In this document: one piece after another, positions 43,136 to 51,456 of the stretch | Layout: every line of letters begins with the position of its first letter | Numbering within the stretch: position 1 is the first letter of the stretch | Assembly (NCBI GenBank): GCA_934271715.1 | Contig: CAKQRZ010000004.1 | Location: forward strand, 84,755-148,754 | Direction of reading: 5' to 3' | Source of the DNA: an uncultured Alphaproteobacteria bacterium | GTDB taxonomy: Bacteria > Pseudomonadota > Alphaproteobacteria > RF32 > CAG-239 | Length of the DNA stretch: 64,000 bases | Notes under the pieces: generated by a model | Told to the model about the DNA's origin: nothing | What the model saw: the letters and a program-made list of their open reading frames with translations, nothing else | Database searches by the model: none | Program-made: the position numbers and the translations under genes

Positions 43136-44260
43136 ATGGGACTAAAATTTGAAATAGATAAAAAAATAGGCAAAAGCCGTTTGGGACGTTTAATCACAAA
43201 GCACGGTGTTGTAAATACTCCGGCGTTTATGCCGGTGGGAACATGCGGCACGGTTAAAGCAATGATGCCGGAAAGCGTGGCGGCGACCGGCGCGGAGATT
43301 TTGCTCGGCAATACCTATCATCTGATGCTGCGTCCGGGGGCGGATTTGGTTGAAAAAATGGGCGGACTGCACAAATTTATGAATTGGAATAAGCCGATTT
43401 TGACCGATTCCGGCGGTTTTCAGGTTATGAGTTTAAGCGGTCTGCGCAAATTAACAGAAGAAGGCGTAACTTTCCGTTCGCATGTTGACGGTAAAAAGTT
43501 CTTCTTAAGTCCTGAAGAGTCAATGAGTATTCAGCATAAGCTGGATTCAAATATCACTATGTGTCTGGATGAATGCACGCCGTACCCGTCCACTTATGAA
43601 ACCTGCGCTAAGTCTATGCGGATGTCTATGCGTTGGGCAAAACGCAGTAAAGCCGCTTTTATTGACCGCGAGGGCTATGGAATTTTCGGTATTCAGCAAG
43701 GCAATGTCTATAAAGATTTGCGGGAAGAGTCGGCTAAAGCTTTGCGTGAAATCGGTTTTGACGGCTATGCTATCGGCGGTTTGGCAATCGGCGAGGGGCA
43801 GGAGAAAATGTTTGAGGTTTTGGATTATGCTCCGGGAATGCTGCCGGAAGATAAGCCGCGTTATTTAATGGGCGTCGGCCGTCCTGACGATATTGTCGGC
43901 GCGGTTCTGCGTGGCGTGGATATGTTTGACTGCGTTATGCCGACCCGCTCCGGACGCACAGCGCAGGCTTTTACTAAATACGGACCGATAAACATCCGCA
44001 ACGCCCGCCACCGCGAAGACCCGCGTCCGCTGGAAGAAGGCTGTGATTGCCCATTATGCACGCATTACAGCCGCGCTTATATCCACCATTTGCAAAAATG
44101 CAACGAGGTTTTGGGAATTATGCTGCTTACATGGCACAATATCCGCTACTATGAACGTTTAATGCAGGGATTGCGCGCTGCCATTAAAAACGATACGCTT
44201 CAGGAATTTGCGGCAGAGTTTTATGCTAATCAGGCAAAAGGTGATATAGAGGAGCTGTAA
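43136..44260 (+). CDS. tgt: Queuine tRNA-ribosyltransferase (TGT)
   Basis: A 374-residue base-exchange enzyme that swaps guanine 34 for preQ1 in GUN tRNAs. LLGNTYHLMLRPG, DSGGFQVMSL (with a catalytic aspartate), GGLAIGEGQE and the second aspartate region DMFDCVMPTRSGRTAQAFT are visible. The zinc site CDCPLCTHYSRAYIHHL is complete. Length is normal. It is followed 3 bases later by a LOG-family gene. Confidence 0.97.
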   Translation: MGLKFEIDKKIGKSRLGRLITKHGVVNTPAFMPVGTCGTVKAMMPESVAATGAEILLGNTYHLMLRPGADLVEKMGGLHKFMNWNKPILTDSGGFQVMSLSGLRKLTEEGVTFRSHVDGKKFFLSPEESMSIQHKLDSNITMCLDECTPYPSTYETCAKSMRMSMRWAKRSKAAFIDREGYGIFGIQQGNVYKDLREESAKALREIGFDGYAIGGLAIGEGQEKMFEVLDYAPGMLPEDKPRYLMGVGRPDDIVGAVLRGVDMFDCVMPTRSGRTAQAFTKYGPINIRNARHREDPRPLEEGCDCPLCTHYSRAYIHHLQKCNEVLGIMLLTWHNIRYYERLMQGLRAAIKNDTLQEFAAEFYANQAKGDIEEL

Positions 44261-44263
44261 AAT

Positions 44264-45217
44264 ATGGAAGAACAAACCTGTAATGTTGAAGAAAAAGTAA
44301 TCCAAAGTTTTAAAGAGGCCAACAAAGAAGACGGTATCCGGGTGTTTGTTGCCGGTGGTTCTCGTTCCGGTAATGATACTGCTTATGCGCAAGAGGCGTA
44401 TAATTTAGGCAAAAAAATTGTAAAAATGGAATTTAAACTGGATTTCGGATTATCTAACAGCGGCATTATGGGGGCGGTGGCAAAAGGTGTGCTGGATGGC
44501 TGGAACAAGCTTCAATGCAAGCTGGAAGGCTCTCCTATTCAAGGTATTACCACCAAAAAATATTTTGATTTATATCCTAATGACGATGAGCTAATCAATA
44601 AAATGGATATAGTGGTTGCCAAAACATTGGAAGAACGCAAGCAAAAACTCTTGGAGTCCGATTTTGTGGTATTCGCTCCGGGAGGAGTTGGAACTTTGGA
44701 CGAACTGGCTTATGATTGTGTGGCCATGCAGGACGGCATGCTGCCCATGAAACCGTTTATTATATATAATATTAACGGCTTCTTCCATCACTTGCTGGAG
44801 TTTTTGAAATATATTGCTCAAGAAGGATTCGCCAATCCGGTGCCGTTTATTGTGGTGGATAATAATGAAGAGCTTGAAATTGCTTTCCGTCTTTTGAAAA
44901 AGCGCTACATCAAGTGTGCGGATGGACAGGAGGCTTATGCCAACGCGCGTCAGCTGGTATATGAATTGCCGTATTTTATTAAACAAAAATTGAACTATAA
45001 TTTTGAAGTGGAAGATTGTATTGAAAAAATGCGTCAAATCAACACGTCAGGCACTTATCAGGAACGCACCGTTTTGCGCAATGAAATAGAAACCGCTTAT
45101 TTAGAAAAAGAAATCAGCCGCATGTATGACCGTTTGGCAAAAACCGGACGCGATACAGGCAATGTAAGTGAAAAATTAACCAAGCTGAAAAAACGCCGCA
45201 AGGAATTGGCTGAATGA
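44264..45217 (+). CDS. LOG-family Rossmann nucleotide-binding protein
   Basis: A 317-residue protein of the LOG/lysine-decarboxylase-like family. The diagnostic PGGVGTLDEL motif is at about 145-154, after RVFVAGGSRSGN and SNSGIMGAVAKGVLDG. Known members remove ribose phosphate from cytokinin or bind nucleotides. This one carries an extended helical C-terminal region of about 100 residues (KKRYIKCADG to KLKKRRKELAE) not usual in short LOG proteins. GAGGAG lies about 10 bases upstream. It overlaps the ABC transporter gene by 4 bases. Confidence 0.88.
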   Translation: MEEQTCNVEEKVIQSFKEANKEDGIRVFVAGGSRSGNDTAYAQEAYNLGKKIVKMEFKLDFGLSNSGIMGAVAKGVLDGWNKLQCKLEGSPIQGITTKKYFDLYPNDDELINKMDIVVAKTLEERKQKLLESDFVVFAPGGVGTLDELAYDCVAMQDGMLPMKPFIIYNINGFFHHLLEFLKYIAQEGFANPVPFIVVDNNEELEIAFRLLKKRYIKCADGQEAYANARQLVYELPYFIKQKLNYNFEVEDCIEKMRQINTSGTYQERTVLRNEIETAYLEKEISRMYDRLAKTGRDTGNVSEKLTKLKKRRKELAE

Positions 45218-46962
45218 GCGTTTTCAGCTTTATTTTCAAGTATTTACGCAAAACAAAACTGATGGCGTCAATTATTTTGGCTGCGCTGATTGGACGCTGC
45301 ATAGCTGAGCGCGGTCAAATTTTTGCCATGTCACAGGTTATAGGATATTTGCCTAAGTATGCGGAGAATAATGTAATTGTATCGCAAATTTTGTTATTTA
45401 TCGGTTTATTGGCGGCAATGCTGACGCTTGATGGACTATGCTCGTATGTTTGGCGATATACGGCCGGTAAGTTTATGCCTTATTTCTGCAGTTTAGTGTA
45501 TAAAGATATTTTTGTGCAGGTTCATCATCATTCAATCCGCTTTTTTAATGAAGAAATGGCCGGTAAAATTGCTTCAAAAACCAAAAATATTGTTTCCGGT
45601 ATCAGAGAAATATATGGTCAAATAGTATTTGGGGTCATTCGCCCGTTAAGCGGCTTGATTATTACCATGTTTTTAATTTGTTCAGCCGATATTGAACTTG
45701 GGTTTATCATCTTTTTGCTGAATATAATTTATCTGCTGATGATGGTTTATATCCGCAAAAGAATAGGCTCGTTTGCCGAAAAAAGAGCCAGATTCGGTGC
45801 TGAAACAGACGGAGTGTTTATTGATACTGTTACAAATTCTGATTTGGTGAAAAGCTTTGCCAATTATTTTTATGAAAAAAAACGTTTTTACAATGTGTTG
45901 AAAACAGCCGTAAAGGCAGAGCAGACTGAACGAACTAAAGACGCGTGGTTTGATTTTGAAGGAAAACTATGTTTTGCCGTGACTTATATGGCCTCTTGTT
46001 TGATTGTCTTTTACTATTGGTATTTACAAAAAATCAGTTTTGCTGATGTGGTGATGGCCACTTCGTTGTTAAACGGTGTAATGTTTGATGTTATAAATAT
46101 TGGCTTTTTTGTGAGCGAATTTTCTCAGTCTTACGGACAGGTTAAGGACGGTTTGAATTTGATTTTTCAGCCATGTCAGGTTCAGGATTTGCCTGACGCG
46201 TATAATCTCAAAATGCGCAATCGTTCTATCAGCTTTGAAAATATAGATTTTTGCTATCCTCAAAAAGGTAAATTTTTTAACAATTTTTCGCTGAAGATAA
46301 AATCGGGGCAGAAAGTCGGATTAGTCGGACATTCCGGCAGCGGCAAGTCTACTTTGATTAAATTGCTGGTGCGCTATTTTGATGTTTGCGGCGGTAAAAT
46401 TACGGTCGGCGGCGAAGATATTGCCAAAGTCCGCCAAGAGAGCCTGCGGGCGCAGATAGCCGTGATTCCGCAAGATACAACCTTGTTTAACCGTACGATT
46501 CGCGAAAATATCCGCTATGGGCGTTTGGACGCAACCGATGCGGAAGTGGAAGCCGCCGCCGAACAAGCATTTGCCGATGAGTTTATAAAACAGCTGCCGG
46601 AGGGCTATGACAGCAAAGTCGGCGAGCGCGGCGTATTGCTTTCGGGCGGCGAGCGGCAGCGTATTGCGATTGCCCGCGCCATTCTGAAAAATGCACCGAT
46701 TCTGATTTTGGACGAGGCAACTTCGGCGCTGGACAGCCAAAGCGAAAACTATATTCAGCAATCGCTCAAAAAATTGATGAAAGGCAAAACGGTTATCGCT
46801 ATTGCACATCGTCTGTCTACCTTAAAAGAAATGGATTCGCTGGTGGTAATGGACAAGGGCAAAATCGCGGAGCAGGGTTCGCATGACGAGCTTTTAGCGC
46901 ATAAAGGCGCATATTATAGATTTTATTGCCTGCAGAATTTTGAACAGCAAGAGCATAAATAA
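45214..46962 (+). CDS. ABC transporter, fused permease and ATPase (exporter type)
   Basis: A 582-residue half-transporter that should act as a homodimer. The N-terminal 320 residues hold six membrane helices, and the ATPase domain has Walker A GHSGSGKST, Q-loop IPQDTTLFNRTIRENI, signature LLSGGERQRIAIARAI and Walker B ILILDEATSALDSQSE, ending in IAHRLSTL. It belongs to the MsbA/HlyB-type heavy-metal or lipid exporter group; substrate unknown. It overlaps the LOG gene start-to-stop (ATGA). Confidence 0.94.
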   Translation: MSVFSFIFKYLRKTKLMASIILAALIGRCIAERGQIFAMSQVIGYLPKYAENNVIVSQILLFIGLLAAMLTLDGLCSYVWRYTAGKFMPYFCSLVYKDIFVQVHHHSIRFFNEEMAGKIASKTKNIVSGIREIYGQIVFGVIRPLSGLIITMFLICSADIELGFIIFLLNIIYLLMMVYIRKRIGSFAEKRARFGAETDGVFIDTVTNSDLVKSFANYFYEKKRFYNVLKTAVKAEQTERTKDAWFDFEGKLCFAVTYMASCLIVFYYWYLQKISFADVVMATSLLNGVMFDVINIGFFVSEFSQSYGQVKDGLNLIFQPCQVQDLPDAYNLKMRNRSISFENIDFCYPQKGKFFNNFSLKIKSGQKVGLVGHSGSGKSTLIKLLVRYFDVCGGKITVGGEDIAKVRQESLRAQIAVIPQDTTLFNRTIRENIRYGRLDATDAEVEAAAEQAFADEFIKQLPEGYDSKVGERGVLLSGGERQRIAIARAILKNAPILILDEATSALDSQSENYIQQSLKKLMKGKTVIAIAHRLSTLKEMDSLVVMDKGKIAEQGSHDELLAHKGAYYRFYCLQNFEQQEHK

Positions 46963-46967
46963 AATGC

Positions 46968-46995
46968 TTGCAAAAAAATTGAAATTGCATATATT
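46968..46995 (+). promoter_or_regulatory. Probable promoter of fba
   Basis: TTGCAA (46968-46973), 16-base spacer, TATATT (46990-46995), 40 bases before the fba start, which carries a strong AAGGAG ribosome site. Confidence 0.5.
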
Positions 46996-47034
46996 TTAGG
47001 CAGTTATAAAACTTAACTTTTTAAGGAGAAAAAA

Positions 47035-48084
47035 ATGCCTTTAGTATCTATGCGTCAAATTCTTGACCATGCGGCAGAACACGGATATGGTGTTCCGGCT
47101 TTCAACGTAAACGATATGGAACAAATTTTAGCTGTATTGCAAGCTGCTAAAAAAGTAAACGCTCCGGTTATTTTGCAAACATCTACCGGCGCTCGTAAAT
47201 TTGCCGGCGACCCGATGATTCGCCACATGGTAATGGCCGGTATTGAAATGTTTCCGGAATTGCCGATTTGCTTGCACCAAGACCACGGCGCTTCGGTAAA
47301 TATCTGCCAATCTGCCATTGTAAACGGTTACAGCTCTGTAATGATGGACGGTTCTTTGGAAGCTGACGGCAAAACACCGGCTTCATTTGAATATAACGTT
47401 CGCGTAACTCAAGAAGTTGTAGCCCGCGCACACGCTGTCGGCGCTTCTGTTGAGGGCGAATTGGGCGTTATCGGCTCTTTGGAAACCGGTAAGGCCGACA
47501 AAGAAGACGGCCACGGCGCCGAAGGTACTTTGGATAGAAAACGCTTGGTAACCGACCCTGATGAAGCAGCTGAATTTGTGGCTTTAACTCACTTGGATGC
47601 TTTGGCTGTGGCTGTTGGTACTTCTCACGGCGCTTACAAATTCACACGTAAACCGGATGGCGATATTTTGGCTATTGATGTTATTGAAAAAATTCATGCC
47701 AAATTGCCTAACACTCACTTGGTAATGCATGGTTCTTCTTCGGTTCCGCAAGAACTGCAAGATTTAATCAATGCTTATGGCGGTGCTATTCCTCAGACCT
47801 ATGGTGTTCCGGTAGAAGAAATTGTCCGCGGTATTAAATCCGGCGTTCGCAAAGTCAACGTAGATACCGATTCCCGTATGGCAATTACCGGCGCTATCCG
47901 TCGTTTCTTTATGGAAAATCCAAAAGAGTTTGACCCTCGTAAATATTTGAAACCTGCTATTGAAGAAATGCAGAAAGTTTGCGAAGCTCGTTATATTGCC
48001 TTTGGCGCTGCTGGCCATGCAGACCAAATTAAAGCTATCAAATTGTCGGATATGGCACAAAGATACGCTGCCGGCGAATTATAA
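47035..48084 (+). CDS. fba: Fructose-bisphosphate aldolase, class II
   Basis: A 349-residue zinc aldolase of glycolysis and gluconeogenesis. Zinc-binding and catalytic motifs include PICLHQDHGAS, SVMMDGSLEADGKTP, VEGELGVIGSLE, AVGTSHGAYKF, LVMHGSSSVP and VRKVNVDTDSRMA. This matches the longer class IIB-like subtype seen in alphaproteobacteria. Codon choice is clean and it has its own promoter and strong ribosome site, as expected for a highly expressed gene. Confidence 0.96.
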   Translation: MPLVSMRQILDHAAEHGYGVPAFNVNDMEQILAVLQAAKKVNAPVILQTSTGARKFAGDPMIRHMVMAGIEMFPELPICLHQDHGASVNICQSAIVNGYSSVMMDGSLEADGKTPASFEYNVRVTQEVVARAHAVGASVEGELGVIGSLETGKADKEDGHGAEGTLDRKRLVTDPDEAAEFVALTHLDALAVAVGTSHGAYKFTRKPDGDILAIDVIEKIHAKLPNTHLVMHGSSSVPQELQDLINAYGGAIPQTYGVPVEEIVRGIKSGVRKVNVDTDSRMAITGAIRRFFMENPKEFDPRKYLKPAIEEMQKVCEARYIAFGAAGHADQIKAIKLSDMAQRYAAGEL

Positions 48085-48092
48085 TTTTATAA

Positions 48093-48196
48093 GGGCTTGT
48101 CTGTCGGGTCTCTGCTTGCGCTTTTTTCACTCATGTACTATTTTGTACACAACGTTCCAAAAGTGCGGCGTATTGACACACGACATCCAAGTCCTT
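48093..48196 (-). repeat. Leader repeat, copy A (degenerate)
   Basis: About 104 bases closely similar to 48955-49058, same orientation. On the minus strand it codes for LKDLDVVCQYAALLERCVQNST followed by a stop, against DVVRQYAVLLERRVQRGTRARK in copy B. It directly follows the fba stop and carries no pilin gene behind it. Confidence 0.8.
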
Positions 48197-48254
48197 GAGT
48201 TATTTTTTTCTCTTGCCGGAGAAATACCGGAAAAGGGAAGAAGTCTCAATTAAA

Positions 48255-48300
48255 AAAAACATCCCAAAGATTGCAGCTGCGGTTTTCGGGGTGTTTTTAG
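48255..48300 (-). terminator. Terminator between fba and the pilin-like genes
   Basis: AAAAACATCCC (48255-48265) pairs with GGGGTGTTTTT (48288-48298). The minus strand continues into eight U, and the plus strand ends TTTTTAGTTT, so it may act in both directions, ending the pilin-like transcript and backing up fba. Confidence 0.7.
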
Positions 48301-48335
48301 TTTAACTGTTATTGCTTATTATAAGCTTTAGGCTG

Positions 48336-49043
48336 CTACCATACCATTACAACTTGGCAGTTATTGCTAAGAGTTAGACATTTTTTACAAGCTTCATCAG
48401 CGTCAGCTAAGGTCATGTCTGTCAAACATCTAAAGTTACTTTTTTCATTATGACAACTTGAAGTGCCGTCATAGTGGATAGATGTAGAGCCGGAATTAGC
48501 AAAAATTCCCACAAAATATTCAGATAGAGGCTTAGCTATATCGTTAAATAAAGCTATACACGAATTATAAGCAAAATCAGCGGTACCTTTACTGGTAGTT
48601 CTTAAATACACATCCATGACTATAAATTCTGCGCCGTCGCTATTATTTAAATAAGGCAGTACATTATTGCCAACACTATCAATCATTAAACTGCTGCCAT
48701 TCATAACCCAAGCAGCAGGAACTATGTTAGCATCTTGAAAAAAACTGCTTAAATAAACGGTACCTGTTTTGGGGTTGTTTTTCAGTAAACTGTCTTTATA
48801 CTCTAATGAACTGACTATTAAATAACTATATTCACTAATCATTTTGTTTATTTTGTATTTCATCATCGCCTTAGAATAACCGGCAATACCGCCGACAGAT
48901 AAAACTGCAATTATCGCCAGCACACCGAGCATTTCTATCATATTGCGTCCTAACGGGTTTGTCTGTCGGGTCACTACTAGCGCTTTTCTCGCTCGTGTAC
49001 CTCGTTGTACACGTCGCTCCAAAAGTACGGCGTATTGACGCAC
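48336..49043 (-). CDS. Type IV pilin-like protein 1, out of frame with its likely start
   Basis: The open frame gives 235 residues from a GTG. After a basic leader, LGRNMIEMLGVLAIIAVLSVGG is a prepilin N-terminus: glycine at -1, glutamate at +5 and a hydrophobic helix, but with arginine, not phenylalanine, at +1. The C-terminus (CLTDMTLADADEACKKCL and a final cysteine) holds likely disulfides. It resembles its neighbour at 49330 in layout. The GTG has no ribosome site. The frame is open upstream past the GTG to a (TC)8 tract that separates it from an ATG with a good ribosome site at 49209. I read it as a phase-variable or recently frameshifted gene. Confidence 0.75.
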   Translation of the reverse strand: MRQYAVLLERRVQRGTRARKALVVTRQTNPLGRNMIEMLGVLAIIAVLSVGGIAGYSKAMMKYKINKMISEYSYLIVSSLEYKDSLLKNNPKTGTVYLSSFFQDANIVPAAWVMNGSSLMIDSVGNNVLPYLNNSDGAEFIVMDVYLRTTSKGTADFAYNSCIALFNDIAKPLSEYFVGIFANSGSTSIHYDGTSSCHNEKSNFRCLTDMTLADADEACKKCLTLSNNCQVVMVW

Positions 49044-49058
49044 GACATCTAAAGTCTT
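48955..49058 (-). repeat. Leader repeat, copy B (coding, joined to pilin-like gene 1)
   Basis: Second copy of the sequence at 48093-48196. Here it encodes DVVRQYAVLLERRVQRGTRARK and runs straight into the prepilin cleavage site. Many substitutions between the copies leave the peptide similar. Confidence 0.8.
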
Positions 49059-49209
49059 AAATGCGATTTTAGTTAAGTTAATTTCTTGTTTGCTGATTTT
49101 TTCAAAAAACTCTGCAAAAATACATTGAGCAACAGAAAATATGCCTTTAATCAGATGTTTAGGATTTGCAGAGAGAGAGAGAGAGACCTTTGAATAGCTT
49201 ATTTTTCAT
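49044..49209 (-). other. Upstream part of pilin-like gene 1, shifted by the TC tract
   Basis: ATG at 49209 has AGAGG 8 bases upstream and reads MKNKLFKG, then the TC tract, then CKS and a stop. In the pilin frame, the bases from 49169 to 49044 code 42 residues (ANPKHLIKGIFSVAQCIF and on to KTLDVV) without a stop and join the pilin gene. Adding one TC unit, or losing two, would make one continuous gene. Confidence 0.6.
49171..49186 (-). repeat. (TC)8 dinucleotide repeat within the 5' coding region
   Basis: Eight uninterrupted TC units on the minus strand (GA on the plus strand), 7 codons after a ribosome-site-linked ATG. It is the only pure dinucleotide tract of this length I saw in the window. 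Confidence 0.9.
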
Positions 49210-49329
49210 CTTTCTTTCCTCTAAAATTATGTTATTTACACTCCAATTCTATAACAATTATTCAAACAAAGTCAACCGCAAAAATCAAATGTAAAATGAT
49301 AGGCGTTTCAGGCTTTTTGTAATAGTCAA

Positions 49330-49950
49330 TCAAAATTGTAAGACAATTAAACAATAGTGTTCGTCTTTCAAACAAGTTTTACATAAATTATGAATTTCCG
49401 CCGGTTTTAAGTCCGTAAGACATAAACGTTCATCTGAACAATATTCGTCTCCGTAATATGTTACTGAATGCCCTAGTATCATAGACGCACTATATAATGA
49501 ATAATGTAAGGGTTGTATAACATCAGTAATAATAGCTGTACAAAATTTATCTGAATATGATGATGATACCATAACACCATTGTCATTTCTTTTCATCCAA
49601 CCGATATATAAATCAAATGACAAATAGCTATTTCTTGAAAAGGGTACAAAATAATTTCCTATTGAATCTATAGTAGTAGACCAGCTTTGAGGTATAAGAT
49701 TTGCTGCTTCGGCAAATGAGGACATTCCGATAATATTACCGGTGTTTGGTTTTGTTAAGCGCCTTGCATCTTCTATATAATTAAGCATTCCAAAAATGTA
49801 ATAATTGTATTCCTGAACAAGCTTATTCAACTTGAATTTTTCCATCGCCTTAGAATAACCGGCGATGCCGCCGACAGATAAAACTGCAATTATCGCCAGC
49901 ACACCGAGCATTTCTATCATGGAACGCCCTTTTTCAAAATTCTTATACAT
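49330..49950 (-). CDS. Type IV pilin-like protein 2
   Basis: A 206-residue protein with an 8-residue basic leader (MYKNFEKG) before RSMIEMLGVLAIIAVLSVGG, a prepilin-peptidase type site with glutamate at +5 and arginine at +1. The mature region contains TGNIIGMSSFAEAANLIP, IDSIGNYF and a cysteine-rich end (CLTDLKPAEIHNLCKTCL), matching the layout of the neighbour. A good CGGAGG ribosome site lies 8 bases upstream. A structured RNA ends 32 bases before the start. No pilus assembly genes are in the window. Confidence 0.85.
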   Translation of the reverse strand: MYKNFEKGRSMIEMLGVLAIIAVLSVGGIAGYSKAMEKFKLNKLVQEYNYYIFGMLNYIEDARRLTKPNTGNIIGMSSFAEAANLIPQSWSTTIDSIGNYFVPFSRNSYLSFDLYIGWMKRNDNGVMVSSSYSDKFCTAIITDVIQPLHYSLYSASMILGHSVTYYGDEYCSDERLCLTDLKPAEIHNLCKTCLKDEHYCLIVLQF

Positions 49951-49981
49951 ATTTCTAACCTCCGTTTAATTTGTTATATAT

Positions 49982-50179
49982 AAAAACAAAACCCACTATG
50001 AGAAGTGGGCGGATGTTGAGAAACCGTACTGTAACAAACGGCTCGGCCTATTCAGCGCACAGCCATATTCAGCCGACATCCGTCCAACGGAAATCGGCAT
50101 AACAAATTTAAGTCGTTTATGCACAACGACTGTTACAGAAAAGGGTTCTCACGCCCTAGACAGACTATCGCCTATCCGC
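49982..50179 (-). ncRNA. Structured RNA of about 200 nt, independent promoter and terminator
   Basis: Not coding. The predicted transcript has long-range pairs GCGGAU/AUCCGC joining its ends (50174-50179 with 50009-50014), GGTTCTCA with TGAGAAACC (50144-50151 with 50017-50025) and an 8-bp helix CTGTAACA/TGTTACAG (50029-50036 with 50131-50138). Inside are hairpins GTCGTT/AACGAC (50112-50130) and GCCGA-CCGT/ACGG-TCGGC (50072-50098). The last hairpin (CCCACT/AGTGGG) followed by U-rich sequence is a terminator. Length and closed-ended form recall 6S RNA, but I cannot confirm it. It might instead be the leader of the pilin gene. Confidence 0.6.
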
Positions 50180-50183
50180 TGAT

Positions 50184-50212
50184 ATTTTAGCAATATATAA
50201 CTATGTTGTAAA
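50184..50212 (-). promoter_or_regulatory. Promoter of the structured RNA
   Basis: On the minus strand, TTTACA (50207-50212), a 17-base spacer and TAAAAT (50184-50189), placing the start near 50179, exactly where the closing helix begins. Confidence 0.65.
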
Positions 50213-50216
50213 GAAA

Positions 50217-50258
50217 AATAAAAAAATCCCAAAAATTACCGCAGTAACTTTTAGGATT
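50217..50258 (-). terminator. Terminator of the ATP synthase F0 operon
   Basis: A 15-bp stem (50225-50239 with 50244-50258, with G-U pairs) closed by TGCG on the minus strand and followed by a U-rich tail, shortly after the atpF stop. Confidence 0.75.
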
Positions 50259-50280
50259 CTTATTTGTAAATGATTGAAGC

Positions 50281-50937
50281 TTATTTAATAAACTTATCCA
50301 AGCTGACAATAGCCTCATCAATCAGCGTGCTTTTATTTGCTTTGCTGATATGAGCCAAAATGGCTTTTTTAGCAACTTCTACTGAAGAGCGGGCTACCGA
50401 TTGATTTATTTCCGCCATAACGTTTTCGGTAGAGCTTAAAATGCGGCGTTTAATTTCTTTTTCTTTAACCGCAGTATTTTCTTTCAGCTGAGCTAAATCA
50501 TTTTTCTTTTGATTAGCAATGTTTTTTTCAGCTTGCTTTAAGATTTCTGCTACTTCAGATTCAGTTGCTGCGAATTTGCGTTCATACTGAGCTAAAAGCT
50601 CTTGAGCGTCGTCGCGCAGCTTTTCCGCATCGGCAATTTGATTTTTTACAGACTCAATTTTGCCGCGCATAGCACTTTTCAAAAAGCGGTAAGCCGGTTT
50701 AGCCAGCACCACGATTGATAAAATAAAAGCCATGCCGACCCAAAATTCCACATCGGCATAAAACGGAACTTCCGTCAGCTGGTGCGCAATATCCGGATTT
50801 GCTTTATTAAATACTTCAGATACATTTTCTGCCGCATCTATAATAGCATTTTGCGTGGCGTCTATTAAATCATTGCCGGTTTGCAAAGTTGCTGCCGCAG
50901 CATCGTTTAAAGAGCTGTCTGTAATTTCTTCAGCCAT
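50281..50937 (-). CDS. atpF: ATP synthase F0 subunit b
   Basis: A 218-residue peripheral stalk subunit. One membrane helix (about 61-80, VEFWVGMAFILSIVVLAKPAY) follows a polar N-terminal extension of about 55 residues, longer than usual. A long charged helix (KSAMRGKIESVKNQIADAEKLRDDAQELL) makes the stator coiled coil. It overlaps the b' gene by one base. It is the last gene before the operon terminator. Confidence 0.92.
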   Translation of the reverse strand: MAEEITDSSLNDAAAATLQTGNDLIDATQNAIIDAAENVSEVFNKANPDIAHQLTEVPFYADVEFWVGMAFILSIVVLAKPAYRFLKSAMRGKIESVKNQIADAEKLRDDAQELLAQYERKFAATESEVAEILKQAEKNIANQKKNDLAQLKENTAVKEKEIKRRILSSTENVMAEINQSVARSSVEVAKKAILAHISKANKSTLIDEAIVSLDKFIK

Positions 50938-51422
50938 TAGTCATTTCCTTTTTGAGCAGCGGCATTCGCTATATCTTCTTTGCTGATTTGCGTAAAACCG
51001 AGTTTCTGCACAATTTCAAACGCCAGATTCTGCGAAAGCGATTCAATTTGCTGCAGAGTTTCTTTTTTCTCTGTTGCCAATTTAAATTCGCTGTCGGCAA
51101 TTTGTTTATTCAAGCGTTCGTTCAGCATTTTTTCTTCTGCCGCCAAAAAGTCAGCCGATTCTTTTTGATTAGCGGCAATATCAGCCGATGCTTTTATTTT
51201 TGCTTCATTTAAGGCCTGCTCATATTTTTCCAGCGAAGTTTTGGCCTGCTGGTTTAATTTTTCGGCTTTGCGGATATAGTCATCTATTTTGCGCTTGCGC
51301 TGCTCTAAAACATCTGTAATTTTCGGAGTGATAAAAATTGACAGCATAATCCAGAGCAGACTGAAGCACAAAACCATCCAAAAAGCCTGAGAGGCAAATG
51401 TTGATAAGTCTAATTGAGGCAT
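50937..51422 (-). CDS. atpF': ATP synthase F0 subunit b'
   Basis: A 161-residue second stator subunit. It starts MPQLDLSTFASQAFWMVLCFSLLWIMLSIFITPKI, a membrane helix followed by a long helix (VLEQRKRKIDDYIRKAEKLNQQAKTSLEKYEQAL). Having both b and b' is normal in alphaproteobacteria and cyanobacteria. It overlaps atpF by one base. Confidence 0.93.
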   Translation of the reverse strand: MPQLDLSTFASQAFWMVLCFSLLWIMLSIFITPKITDVLEQRKRKIDDYIRKAEKLNQQAKTSLEKYEQALNEAKIKASADIAANQKESADFLAAEEKMLNERLNKQIADSEFKLATEKKETLQQIESLSQNLAFEIVQKLGFTQISKEDIANAAAQKGND

Positions 51423-51456
51423 TTTGTTCCCTCGCTAAAAAAGGAATATATGTCTG

